DNA of 64,000 bases from Pelobium manganitolerans (GTDB lineage Bacteria > Bacteroidota > Bacteroidia > Sphingobacteriales > Sphingobacteriaceae), in assembly GCF_003609575.1 (NCBI RefSeq), contig NZ_MBTA01000028.1, forward strand, positions 62,001-126,000. Reading direction: 5' to 3'. Under the pieces are notes generated by a model, which was not told the DNA's origin, searched no databases, and saw only the letters and a list, made by a program, of their open reading frames with translations. Shown here piece by piece: positions 42,997-52,177 of this stretch (positions are counted from its first letter, which is position 1; each line of letters begins with the position of its first letter). Both the position numbers and the translations under genes were made by a program.

Positions 42997-44073
42997 ATGC
43001 AAGCATTAATTGGTGTAATTTATCATTTCTTTGGAGGCTTTGCCTCGGGTAGCTTCTACATTCCTTACAAGAAGGTTAAAGGTTGGGCTTGGGAAAGTTA
43101 TTGGATTATCGGAGGGCTTTTTTCTTGGTTAATTGTTCCGCCCATTGCGGCTTATTTAACCATCCCGGGTTTTGCAGATATCATTAGGGAAGCATCAGGC
43201 ACGGTGTTGTTTTACACCTTTTTATTCGGTGTGCTTTGGGGCATTGGCGGTTTAACTTACGGTCTTGGAGTACGATATTTGGGGGTTGCGCTCGGTAGCT
43301 CCATTATTTTGGGCTTATGCTCTGTTTTTGGAGCCCTAATTCCATCTATTTTTTACGAGTTTTACCCTTCAGAAGGTAAAGATAGCATCAGCATGATTCT
43401 GGGTTCTACCTGGGGCCAGCTGGTTTTGTTAGGATTATTTATCTGTATTGTGGGTATTGTGGTATGCGGTGTTGCCGGCGGTATGAAAGATAAAGACCTT
43501 GGCCATGCCGAAAAAGACGCATCTAACACCGAGTTTAAAGTCGGTTTGGGCTTATTCGTGGCCATAGTATCGGGTATCTTAAGTGCTTGTTTCGCCTTCG
43601 GTATTGATGCCGGTAAAGACATGGCCAACCAGGCCAACGAAGCCTGGAAAGCGATGAACCCAGGCCAGGGCGAGTTCCTGTACCAGAACAACGTTACCTA
43701 TATCATCATTATGTGGGGCGGTTTGTTAACCAACTTTATTTGGTGTATGATTTTAAATGCGCGTAACAAAACGTTTGGCGATTATACAAACAGCAGCACT
43801 CCTTTACTTAAAAATTACATCTTCTCTGCTATTGCAGGTACTACTTGGTTTTTGCAGTTTTTCTTTTACGGAATGGGCGAAAGCCGTTTAGGCAATGGTG
43901 CCAGCTCGTGGATTTTGCACATGGCTTTCATTATTTTAGTAGCCAACCTATGGGGCTTAATCTTAAAAGAATGGAAAGGCGTGCGCACCAAAACCTTGGG
44001 CACAGTTATCATCGGAATTATCATCATTTTAATATCAATCCTAATTGTAGGATACGGAAATTCAATTAAATAA
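42997..44073 (+). CDS. rhaT: L-rhamnose:H+ symporter
   Basis: A 358-residue protein with about ten membrane spans. Visible: GVIYHFFGGFASGSFYIPYK and VKGWAWESYWIIGGLFSWLI at the N-terminus, GLTYGLGVRYLGVALGSSI in the fourth span and LGTVIIGIIIILISILIVG at the end; this is the RhaT family pattern. First gene of a rhamnose cluster (rhaT-rhaEW-rhaI-rhaB), 18 bases before the next gene. No regulator of the AraC type is adjacent. Confidence 0.93.
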   Translation: MQALIGVIYHFFGGFASGSFYIPYKKVKGWAWESYWIIGGLFSWLIVPPIAAYLTIPGFADIIREASGTVLFYTFLFGVLWGIGGLTYGLGVRYLGVALGSSIILGLCSVFGALIPSIFYEFYPSEGKDSISMILGSTWGQLVLLGLFICIVGIVVCGVAGGMKDKDLGHAEKDASNTEFKVGLGLFVAIVSGILSACFAFGIDAGKDMANQANEAWKAMNPGQGEFLYQNNVTYIIIMWGGLLTNFIWCMILNARNKTFGDYTNSSTPLLKNYIFSAIAGTTWFLQFFFYGMGESRLGNGASSWILHMAFIILVANLWGLILKEWKGVRTKTLGTVIIGIIIILISILIVGYGNSIK

Positions 44074-44091
44074 TATCAAAATTATATCAGA

Positions 44092-46212
44092 ATGTCAGCT
44101 AACACAACATCCTTTAAACATGTAAGCTACTTGTGGGACGAGGCCGAGGCGGCCAAACTTGCAGGTGATGAAGTAGCCTTGCTTATATACAGATCCAACT
44201 TGTTAGGAGCAGATTTAAGGCTCACTAACTACGGTGGTGGCAATACATCGTGCAAGGCGATGGCAAAAGACCCGCTTACCGGTAAAGAAGTAGAGATTAT
44301 GTGGATCAAAGGTTCGGGTGGTGATATTGGTACTTTGAAGAAAAGCGGATTGGCAGCCTTATACGTAGATAGGCTAAGAGCTTTAAGAAACATTTACCGC
44401 GGTATTGAGCACGAAGATGAAATGGTAGAGCTTTTTAACCATTGCATTTACGATTTAAATTCAAAAGCGCCATCAATTGATACGCCTTTACACGGCTTTT
44501 TACCTTTCAAGCATATAGATCACTTACACCCAGATGCAGCCATTGCCATCGCGGCAGCAAAAGACGGTGAAAAAATAACTCAAGAACTTTTTGGCGGAAC
44601 CATAGGTTGGGTGCCATGGCAAAAGCCAGGTTTTGATTTAGGCTTGCAACTAAAAGAATGCTTAGACAAAAATCCTGGAATCCGTGGAATTATGTTGGGC
44701 TCGCACGGTTTGTTTACTTGGGGCGATACCGCTTACGAAAGTTATATAAACACGCTTGAGGTTATTGAGCGATGTGCGGATTACCTTGAACAAAACTATG
44801 GCAAAAAAGGTCCGGTTTTCGGTGGGCAAAAAGTTCAGAGCCTAATCAAGGCCGACCGTTTAAGCAAAGCAGCAGAAATAGCTCCAATTTTGAGAGGTTT
44901 TTGTTCTAGCGAACGTTCAATGGTGGGGCATTTTACAGATGACGATCGCGTTTTGGAGTTCATCAACTCAAATGATTTAGACCGTTTAGCACCAATGGGA
45001 ACCAGCTGCCCAGATCACTTTTTAAGAACCAAGATTAGTCCCCTGGTTTTAGATTTGGCTAAAGACGAGGATTTAAGTGATGTAAAAGCGGTAAAAGAAA
45101 AATTAGCTCCGGCTTTTGATGCTTACCGTAAAATGTACACCGATTACTATAACACTTGTAAGCACGATAACAGTCCCGCAATCCGCGATGCCAACCCAGT
45201 TATCATCATTTATCCGGGTGTAGGGATGTTCTCTTTCTCTAAAGACAAACAAACTGCGCGTGTGGCGGCAGAGTTTTACACCAACGCCATCAACGTAATG
45301 AAAGGTGCCGAGGCAGTGTCCGAGTACACCTCTCTACCACGCCAAGAAGCTTTCAACATCGAATACTGGTTACTAGAAGAAGCAAAATTACAACGTATGC
45401 CAAAGCCGAAAGCTTTGTCTGGCAGGGTTGCTTTAATTACCGGTAGTGCGGGCGGTATAGGTAAAGCTATCGCACGTAAATTTGTAGAGGAAGGTGCTTG
45501 CGTTATTTTAAACGATATGAATGCCGAGCGTTTAGCCGAGGCAGCGGAAGAGTTTAAAAAAGACTTCGGTAAAGATGCTTACGCTACCGCAGAGTTAGAT
45601 GTAACCAACCAGCCACAAATTGAAGTAGCTATGAAAGCAGCTGCTTTAAGCTTCGGCGGTGTAGATATCATTGTTAACAACGCAGGTTTGTCTATTTCTA
45701 AAAGCATTGAAGACCACAGCCAAAAAGATTGGGATTTATTGTATGATGTTTTGGTGAAAGGTCAGTTTTTGGTAACGCAAGCCGCAACCGCCGTAATGAA
45801 AAAACAGGGCATGGGCGGCGATATTATCAACATCGTAAGTAAAAACGCCTTGGTAAGCGGGCCTAATAACGCCGGTTATGGCAGTGCAAAAGCAGCCCAA
45901 CTGCACCTTAGCAGGTTAAATGCGGCAGAGCTTGGCGCCGATGGTATCCGGGTGAACGTGGTTAACCCAGACGCGGTAATCAGCGACAGCAACATTTGGG
46001 CTGGTGGCTGGGCCGAAGGCCGTGCTAAAGCTTACGGTATTACTGTAGACGAGTTGCCTGCTTATTATGCAAAACGTACCTTGCTAAACAAAATCATTCT
46101 TCCGGCAGATATTGCTAACGCCTGCTTTGCTTTAACAGGCGGTTTGCTGTCAAAATCAACCGGTAACATGATTAATGTTGACGGTGGCGTGGCAATGGCT
46201 TTTGCAAGATAG
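44092..46212 (+). CDS. rhaEW: bifunctional rhamnulose-1-phosphate aldolase / L-lactaldehyde dehydrogenase
   Basis: A 706-residue fusion. The N-terminal class II aldolase domain (to about residue 430) has GGGNTSCKA, a zinc-binding HGFLPFKHIDHLHPDA block and a further His in LGSHGLFTWG. The C-terminal domain is a short-chain dehydrogenase: ALITGSAGGIGKAIARKF near 450, NNAGLSISKS, and the catalytic YGSAK near 596-600. The enzyme splits rhamnulose-1-phosphate to DHAP and L-lactaldehyde and oxidises the aldehyde to L-lactate, which the downstream lutABC genes could use. Confidence 0.92.
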   Translation: MSANTTSFKHVSYLWDEAEAAKLAGDEVALLIYRSNLLGADLRLTNYGGGNTSCKAMAKDPLTGKEVEIMWIKGSGGDIGTLKKSGLAALYVDRLRALRNIYRGIEHEDEMVELFNHCIYDLNSKAPSIDTPLHGFLPFKHIDHLHPDAAIAIAAAKDGEKITQELFGGTIGWVPWQKPGFDLGLQLKECLDKNPGIRGIMLGSHGLFTWGDTAYESYINTLEVIERCADYLEQNYGKKGPVFGGQKVQSLIKADRLSKAAEIAPILRGFCSSERSMVGHFTDDDRVLEFINSNDLDRLAPMGTSCPDHFLRTKISPLVLDLAKDEDLSDVKAVKEKLAPAFDAYRKMYTDYYNTCKHDNSPAIRDANPVIIIYPGVGMFSFSKDKQTARVAAEFYTNAINVMKGAEAVSEYTSLPRQEAFNIEYWLLEEAKLQRMPKPKALSGRVALITGSAGGIGKAIARKFVEEGACVILNDMNAERLAEAAEEFKKDFGKDAYATAELDVTNQPQIEVAMKAAALSFGGVDIIVNNAGLSISKSIEDHSQKDWDLLYDVLVKGQFLVTQAATAVMKKQGMGGDIINIVSKNALVSGPNNAGYGSAKAAQLHLSRLNAAELGADGIRVNVVNPDAVISDSNIWAGGWAEGRAKAYGITVDELPAYYAKRTLLNKIILPADIANACFALTGGLLSKSTGNMINVDGGVAMAFAR

Positions 46213-46273
46213 AGCCTCACCTAAACCCTCTTAAAAAGAGAGGAAACTTAAGCGAGATATTTTAATTAACATT

Positions 46274-46290
46274 GCCCCCGCAAGGGGGCT
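46274..46290. repeat. short GC hairpin inside the rhamnose operon
   Basis: GCCCCC, GCAA loop region, GGGGGC between rhaEW and rhaI, 13 bases before rhaI. No T-run; it may act on mRNA stability. A smaller CCTCTT/AAGAGAGG hairpin lies about 40 bases earlier. Confidence 0.45.
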
Positions 46291-46302
46291 TAACATCCAA
46301 TT

Positions 46303-47577
46303 ATGAGATTAGATCAAAAATTAATTGAAGAGCACAATGCAGCCTTGGCGGGTAAACACCAAAAAAAACTGGCTTTTTTCTTAGAAGAAAACGAGGGTGC
46401 AAAATCCCTTATCCAAAAACTTAAAGATTTCCAGATAGCTATTCCAAGCTGGGCTCTAGGTACTGGTGGCACACGTTTCGGCCGTTTTTCTGGTGGTGGC
46501 GAGCCTAGCAATTTAGAGCAAAAGATGGAAGATATTGGTTTATTACACCAGTTAAACCAATCAAGTGGCGCTATTTCATTGCACATCCCTTGGGATATTC
46601 CAGAAGATGCAGAGAAAATTATGAGCTTGGCAAAATCCTTAAACTTAAAGTTTGATGCCATGAACTCTAACACCTTCCAAGACCAGCCTGGCCAAAAATA
46701 CAGCTACAAATTTGGTTCTTTGCAAAACGTGGATAAAAACGTGCGCGACCAAGCCGTAGCACATAATATCGAGGTAATTAAGCACGGCGTGGCTTTGGGT
46801 TCAAAATCTTTGACCGTTTGGTTGGCAGACGGTTCCAGTTTTCCGGGCCAGCTGAATTTCCGCGAGGCTTTTGAAAATACATTAGCCAGCTTAAAAGAGA
46901 TTTATGCGGCATTGCCAGAAGATTGGAAAATGTTTGTAGAGTACAAATCTAACGAGCCAAACTTTTACTCAACAACCGTTGCAGATTGGGGGCAGTCATT
47001 GCTTTATGCTTCTAAACTAGGTCCAAAAGCCTATACTTTGGTTGATTTAGGGCACCATTTGCCAAACGCTAATATTGAGCAAATAGTTTCTTTATTGCTG
47101 ATGGAAGGTAAATTGGGCGGTTTCCACTTTAACGACTCTAAATATGGCGATGATGATTTAACCACCGGTGCCATTAAACCTTACCAATTGTTCCTCATTT
47201 TTAATGAGCTGGTAGACGGTATGGACCACGCGGGTATAGATCATGCAAGCGGTTTGGGATGGATGATAGACGCATCGCACAACGTAAAAGATCCTTTAGA
47301 AGATTTGTTACAGTCTGTAGAGGCAATTATGATGGCTTACGCACAGGCATTGCTGGTTGACCGGAAAGCTTTAAAGGCCGCGCAACAGAAAAACGATGTA
47401 AGTTTGGCTCAAGAAATTTTGCAACAAGCTTACCGTACGGATGTTCGCCCCTTAGTAGCCGAAGCCAGATTACAGGCAGGCGGTGCTTTAAACCCTATAG
47501 ATTTATTCCGTTCGGCTAAAGTGCGCGAAAACCTAATTAAAGAAAGAGGATCGGAAACTAAGGCTACGGGACTTTAA
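46303..47577 (+). CDS. rhaI: L-rhamnose isomerase (TIM-barrel, RhaI type)
   Basis: A 424-residue protein of the xylose-isomerase-like fold. Visible: a SWALGTGGTRFGRFSGGGEP N-terminal block, SLTVWLADGSSFPGQ, FVEYKSNEPNFYST (metal-binding Glu), VDLGHHLPNANIEQIVSLL (metal Asp/His), and GGFHFNDSKYGDDDLTTGAI. It matches the Pseudomonas-type rhamnose isomerase rather than Escherichia coli RhaA. It converts rhamnose to rhamnulose. Confidence 0.92.
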   Translation: MRLDQKLIEEHNAALAGKHQKKLAFFLEENEGAKSLIQKLKDFQIAIPSWALGTGGTRFGRFSGGGEPSNLEQKMEDIGLLHQLNQSSGAISLHIPWDIPEDAEKIMSLAKSLNLKFDAMNSNTFQDQPGQKYSYKFGSLQNVDKNVRDQAVAHNIEVIKHGVALGSKSLTVWLADGSSFPGQLNFREAFENTLASLKEIYAALPEDWKMFVEYKSNEPNFYSTTVADWGQSLLYASKLGPKAYTLVDLGHHLPNANIEQIVSLLLMEGKLGGFHFNDSKYGDDDLTTGAIKPYQLFLIFNELVDGMDHAGIDHASGLGWMIDASHNVKDPLEDLLQSVEAIMMAYAQALLVDRKALKAAQQKNDVSLAQEILQQAYRTDVRPLVAEARLQAGGALNPIDLFRSAKVRENLIKERGSETKATGL

Positions 47578-47592
47578 AGGAGATACGAGGCA

Positions 47593-47820
47593 TGAGATGT
47601 GAGATTTGAGAACTTGTAAGACTTTCAAATCTCACGTTTTTGTTTCTTTTGCGTTAACGATAGAAGCAGCATCCTTTTTTGTGATCCTGAGCGGAGTCGA
47701 AGGATAGGCAAAAAAGATACATCCGCCAGCTGGCGGATGTGTTAAAAACGCCCAAATTATATTTCGGATATGTTTGTGAATATTTCGGCTCTCATATCTC
47801 ACGCCTCAAATCTCACATCT
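47593..47820. repeat. mosaic of repeats between rhaI and rhaB
   Basis: AGATGTGAGATTTGAG (47595-47610) and its exact complement (47805-47820) bound the stretch. Inside are a second CAAATCTCAC arm (near 47614-47634), a GATCCTGAG...AAGGAT hairpin (47684-47705) and a 22-base perfect palindrome centred on CCAGCTGG (47719-47740). The element types look like dispersed Bacteroidetes repeats that have accumulated in one operon gap. Confidence 0.65.
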
Positions 47821-47836
47821 AAATCCAAATTAAAAA

Positions 47837-49216
47837 ATGAAGATCCCAGTAATAGCCATTTTCGACATCGGCAAAACCAACAAAAAGCTGTTTTTGTTTG
47901 ATGAGGACTACAAAATTGTTTTTGAACGCTCGGCAAGATTTATAGAGACCAAAGACGAAGATGGCGATGCGTGCGAGAATTTAGAAAGCCTACGTTTATC
48001 TGTTTTTGATTCGTTGCACGAAGTATTGCGCAACAAGCAGTTCGACATTAAAGCCATCAATTTTTCTACTTACGGTGCAAGTTTGGTGTATGTAGATGAG
48101 CTTGGCAAACCTTTAGCACCGCTTTATAATTATTTAAAAGCTTATCCACAAGCGCTTCAAAATGAGTTTTACGCTACTTACGGTGGCGAAGAAGCCGTAG
48201 CGGTAAAAACAGCTTCACCGGTTTTGGGTAGCTTAAATTCAGGTATGCAGTTTTACCGCATCAAGCACGAAAAGCCCGAGCTATTTGAAAAAATCAAATA
48301 TGCGTTGCATTTGCCGCAGTATATGAGCTCTATCATTACCGGTAAAATGCACAGCGATATTACCAGTATTGGTTGCCATACCAATTTTTGGGATTTCGAG
48401 AAAAACGACTACCATGCTTGGGTTTACCAGGAAGGTTTGGCCCAAAAGCTAGCGCCAATTTTTCCGGGCGATGGCGTCATGCAATCTACTTTCCCTAGCG
48501 AAAATTATTTGACAGGCGTTGGCCTGCATGATAGCTCTGCGGCTTTAATTCCCTATATCGAAAGCTTCAAAGAGCCTTTTATCTTGCTTTCTACGGGTAC
48601 ATGGTGTATCAGCTTAAACCCCTTTAACAGCCAGTCTTTAACCAAAGCCGAGCTCGATAAGGATTGTTTATGTTACCTCTCTTATCAAGGCAAACCCATT
48701 AAAGCTTCACGGGTTTTCTCGGGTTTCGAGCACGAGCAGGAAGTAAAACGCATTGTAGAGCATTTTGGCACTAACGCGGGCAAGTACAAAACCATTAAGT
48801 TATCTTTACCAACTATTCAGAGATATTTGCCGGATCAAAATTTGGCAGCCTATTTTGACGGTTTGCCCGATGATTATTTTAATTTTGCAAATACAGATTT
48901 GCAAGGTTTTGTGGATGATGAGGAAGCTTACCACAACCTAATTTTTACCTTAGTGTTTAAGCAGTACAAGTCAACTCAATTGGTTTTAAAAAACACATCC
49001 GTAAAGCGGATTTTCGTGGACGGAGGTTTTTCAAAAAACCAGATTTTTATGAATCTCCTGGCGATGGTTTTTCCGGAAATAGAAGTTTACGCCGCATCAA
49101 TGGCGCAAGCAACCTCAATGGGCGCAGCAGTTGCCATACATAAACACTGGAACACCAAACCTTTGCCAACAGATATGATAGCACTAAAGCTCTTTGTATC
49201 GCCGGTAAAAAATTAA
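47837..49216 (+). CDS. rhaB: rhamnulokinase-like FGGY sugar kinase
   Basis: A 459-residue kinase: AIFDIGKTNKKLFLFDEDY (phosphate 1 motif), INFSTYGASLVYVDELGKPL, GVGLHDSSAALIPYI, ILLSTGTWCISLNPFN (FGGY block) and IFVDGGFSKNQIFMNLLAMVF at the C-terminus. Placement after rhaI gives rhamnulose as the substrate. The sequence is diverged from enteric RhaB, as in other Bacteroidetes. It is separated from rhaI by a 259-base repeat-filled gap. Confidence 0.88.
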   Translation: MKIPVIAIFDIGKTNKKLFLFDEDYKIVFERSARFIETKDEDGDACENLESLRLSVFDSLHEVLRNKQFDIKAINFSTYGASLVYVDELGKPLAPLYNYLKAYPQALQNEFYATYGGEEAVAVKTASPVLGSLNSGMQFYRIKHEKPELFEKIKYALHLPQYMSSIITGKMHSDITSIGCHTNFWDFEKNDYHAWVYQEGLAQKLAPIFPGDGVMQSTFPSENYLTGVGLHDSSAALIPYIESFKEPFILLSTGTWCISLNPFNSQSLTKAELDKDCLCYLSYQGKPIKASRVFSGFEHEQEVKRIVEHFGTNAGKYKTIKLSLPTIQRYLPDQNLAAYFDGLPDDYFNFANTDLQGFVDDEEAYHNLIFTLVFKQYKSTQLVLKNTSVKRIFVDGGFSKNQIFMNLLAMVFPEIEVYAASMAQATSMGAAVAIHKHWNTKPLPTDMIALKLFVSPVKN

Positions 49217-49401
49217 TAAAAGCCTTTGGATGCCCATCGCTTAGCCAAGCTTTGGGCATTTAAACTCTAAAAAAGCCGGCAACATTTTTTAACAAAATCG
49301 GGAGAGATGAGCCCCATCATGGTTTTTGGGAATGATAGCAAAGCCGTGATTTTACCTAAATGGGCAAGGCGCTATCTCCAGTAAAAATCAATTTCAAGCA
49401 G

Positions 49402-50142
49402 ATGAAAGTTGCTTTATTTATTCCCTGTTATGTAGATCAGTTTTTTCCTAATGCCGCCATAGCCACCCTACAGCTTTTAGAGAAATACGGTTGCGACGTT
49501 ACTTACCCGAAAAACCAGACCTGCTGTGGCCAACCTATGGCTAACTCGGGCTATGCCCATCTTACCGGCGGTTGCGACCGCAATTTTGTTGATAACTTTA
49601 AAGGATTCGATTACATTGTTGCCCCCTCTGGCAGTTGTGTACTGCATGTAAAGGACCACCTGCATGATGAACGTTTCCCAGAAGAAGCTGCTAAAATTAG
49701 AGCCACCACCTATGAGTTGGTTACTTTTTTAACAGACGTTTTAAAAGTAGAAAGCTTCGATGCTAGCTTCCCTCATAAGGTAGGCATCCACCAAAGTTGC
49801 CACGGTTTAAGAGGGCTAAAGCTGGCACAAATGAGCGAGCTAACAGCCGCCCCTTTTTCAAAGCCAGTGCACTTGCTAAACATGGTGAGTGGTATTGAAC
49901 TGATTGATTTGGGAAGGGTAGACGAATGTTGCGGCTTTGGCGGTACATTTTGTGTAGCCGAAGAAGCCGTATCGGTAAAAATGGGAAAGGACCGTGTTGC
50001 TGATCATACTTTGCATGGCGCCGAATATATTACCGGTGTGGATATGTCTTGCTTAATGCACATGGAAGGCTTGCTGCACCGCGATAACAGCGCCGTTAAG
50101 GTAATACACATTGCAGAGATTTTAAACGGAGGTGTAAGATGA
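49402..50142 (+). CDS. lutA: lactate utilisation protein A (Fe-S oxidoreductase)
   Basis: A 246-residue protein with two CCG domains: QTCCGQPMANSGY and DECCGFGGTFCV, which bind Fe-S clusters or heterodisulfide-type centres. The frame is open from 49360, but the family starts at MKVALFIPCYVDQFFPNAA, so 49402 is used. With LutB and LutC it forms the LutABC L-lactate oxidation complex; ATGA overlap with lutB shows coupling. Placement after the rhamnose genes suits disposal of lactate from lactaldehyde. Confidence 0.93.
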   Translation: MKVALFIPCYVDQFFPNAAIATLQLLEKYGCDVTYPKNQTCCGQPMANSGYAHLTGGCDRNFVDNFKGFDYIVAPSGSCVLHVKDHLHDERFPEEAAKIRATTYELVTFLTDVLKVESFDASFPHKVGIHQSCHGLRGLKLAQMSELTAAPFSKPVHLLNMVSGIELIDLGRVDECCGFGGTFCVAEEAVSVKMGKDRVADHTLHGAEYITGVDMSCLMHMEGLLHRDNSAVKVIHIAEILNGGVR

Positions 50143-51515
50143 AAGTAGCAGACCACGCCCAAAGGGCAAAAGAATTTAATAAAGATGAAAAGCGAGTTGA
50201 TTGGCACGATGAAACATTATGGTTTATCCGGCAAAAAAGAGACCGCGCATCGCATAACATCCCGCAATGGGAAGAACTGAGAAACACAGCATCCCAGATC
50301 AAAAACCACACACTCTCTAACCTGCACCATTATTTGCAAGAATTTGAGCGCAATGCGCAGGCAAACGGCGTAACCATACATTGGGCTGCAAACGCAGAAG
50401 AGCATAACAACATTATTTTAAAGCTTTTGCAAGAGCGTAACATTTCGCAAATGGTCAAAAGCAAATCTATGCTTACCGAAGAGTGCCATTTGAATGATTT
50501 TTTAGGCGACCACGGAATTGAGGTCATCGATTCTGACTTGGGCGAGCGTATTGTGCAGTTGGCAAAAGAACCGCCAAGCCATATCGTATTGCCCTGTATC
50601 CATAAAAAGAAAGAAGAAATTGGTGAACTTTTTCACGAGCATTTAGGTACGCCAAAAGGCAGTGCAGACCCGCAGCTGTTAACGGAAGCCGCGCGCCAAA
50701 GTTTACGCAACGTATTTCTAACACGTAAAGCCGCCCTTACCGGGGTTAACTTTGCTATTGCAGAAACAGGCGAATTTGTGGTTTGTACCAATGAAGGTAA
50801 TGCCGATATGGGTGTGCATTTGGCAGATATCCATATTGCCAGTATGGGTATAGAAAAATTGATTCCACAACGCAGGCATTTAGGCCTGTTTTTACGGCTA
50901 TTAACCCGTAGTGCAACCGGCCAGCCTATCACTACCTACTCGAGCCACTTTGCCAAGCCTGCTAAAGGTAAAGCCATGCACATTATTTTAGTGGATAATG
51001 GACGTAGCCGCCAATTAGGCCGTCCAGATTTCCGCGCTTCTCTAAAATGTATACGCTGTTCGGCTTGTTTTAACACTTGCCCAGTTTACCGCCGCAGCGG
51101 TGGGCACAGTTACAATGCGGTAATTGCGGGGCCTATCGGCTCCATTTTATCGCCAAATTTCGACATGAAGAAACACGCCGATTTGCCTTTTGCATCAACG
51201 CTTTGCGGATCCTGCAGTAACGTGTGTCCGGTTAAAATAGATATCCATGATCAGCTGTACAAATGGCGCCAGGTAATTGTACAAGAAGGCTATGCAGATC
51301 CTAAAAAAACCGTTGCTATGCAGGTGATGGCAAAAACTTTAGCATCGCCAACCATGTACCGCATAGCAGGTAAAGCGGCGCGTACTACACTAAAATACGC
51401 TCCTTTCGTGGTAAACAATAAGTTAAACGCTTGGTATTTACACCGCGATATGCCCGAGGTACCAAAATCATCCTTTGGCGAGTGGTACAGCAAAAACAGA
51501 AAGAACAATGACTAG
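50139..51515 (+). CDS. lutB: lactate utilisation protein B (ferredoxin-type LUD protein)
   Basis: A 458-residue protein: an N-terminal LUD domain (AEEHNNIILKLLQERNI, VNFAIAETGEFVVCTNEGN) and two 4Fe-4S motifs, CIRCSACFNTCPVY and CGSCSNVCPVKID, around residues 305-370. It would pass electrons from lactate to the quinone pool. The lutC start overlaps its stop codon. Confidence 0.94.
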   Translation: MKVADHAQRAKEFNKDEKRVDWHDETLWFIRQKRDRASHNIPQWEELRNTASQIKNHTLSNLHHYLQEFERNAQANGVTIHWAANAEEHNNIILKLLQERNISQMVKSKSMLTEECHLNDFLGDHGIEVIDSDLGERIVQLAKEPPSHIVLPCIHKKKEEIGELFHEHLGTPKGSADPQLLTEAARQSLRNVFLTRKAALTGVNFAIAETGEFVVCTNEGNADMGVHLADIHIASMGIEKLIPQRRHLGLFLRLLTRSATGQPITTYSSHFAKPAKGKAMHIILVDNGRSRQLGRPDFRASLKCIRCSACFNTCPVYRRSGGHSYNAVIAGPIGSILSPNFDMKKHADLPFASTLCGSCSNVCPVKIDIHDQLYKWRQVIVQEGYADPKKTVAMQVMAKTLASPTMYRIAGKAARTTLKYAPFVVNNKLNAWYLHRDMPEVPKSSFGEWYSKNRKNND

Positions 51516-52098
51516 TAAAGAGCAAATATTAGCGGCGGTAAAAGCAAGTCAGCCAGATTTGAAAGAACTGCCGTCTTTAGATTTTTTTTATCAAGATAAC
51601 TTAAATCAAGACGAAGATTTAGCACAGTTTATTGAAACCGTTGAGTTTATTGGCGCAAAAACCTATCGTGTAAATAGCTACGAGGAAATAATAGCCCAGC
51701 TTCAGCAAGATTTTGATTTAAAAGGCAAGCGCGTAATATCTCCTTTAAACGAATTTAGCACCATAGCCGAGAAATACACCGGCGCCGATAACCACACCTT
51801 GGCCGATGCAGAACTGATAATTTTGCCTACCCACTTTGCAGTTGCCGAAAACGGGGCCTGTTGGATAGATGACCATCTGTTTGACGAGCGTTTGATGCTT
51901 TTTATACCGCAACACTTGGCTTTTGTGCTAAAAAAAGAAGAGGTAGTGCCCACCATGCACCGGGCTTATGAGCGTATCGCCGGTAAATCTTATGGTTATG
52001 GCGCTTTTGTAGCGGGGCCATCTAAAACTGCTGATATTGAACAGAGTTTGGTTTTAGGCGCACACGGCCCGCGCAGTTTACGCGTGTTTATAATCTAG
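51508..52098 (+). CDS. lutC: lactate utilisation protein C (LUD domain)
   Basis: A 196-residue LUD protein: MTSKEQILAAVKASQPD, a central ISPLNEF region, ADAELIILPTHFAVAENGACWID and GYGAFVAGPSKTADIEQSLVLGAHGPRSL. The frame opens at 51475, but the natural ATG at 51508 overlaps the lutB stop (ATGACTAG). Last gene of the rhamnose-lactate block, followed by a strong terminator. Confidence 0.92.
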   Translation: MTSKEQILAAVKASQPDLKELPSLDFFYQDNLNQDEDLAQFIETVEFIGAKTYRVNSYEEIIAQLQQDFDLKGKRVISPLNEFSTIAEKYTGADNHTLADAELIILPTHFAVAENGACWIDDHLFDERLMLFIPQHLAFVLKKEEVVPTMHRAYERIAGKSYGYGAFVAGPSKTADIEQSLVLGAHGPRSLRVFII

Positions 52099-52139
52099 CA
52101 GCTAAAATTATTTGTTCGTCCTTAAAATTTAAAAGGCAT

Positions 52140-52173
52140 AAAAAAAGCCCAATCTTTTCAGATTGGGCTTTTT
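52140..52173. terminator. bidirectional terminator between lutC and carA
   Basis: AAAAAAGCCCAATCT, TTTC loop, AGATTGGGCTTTTT; symmetrical, between convergent genes. Confidence 0.88.
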
Positions 52174-52177
52174 AGTA

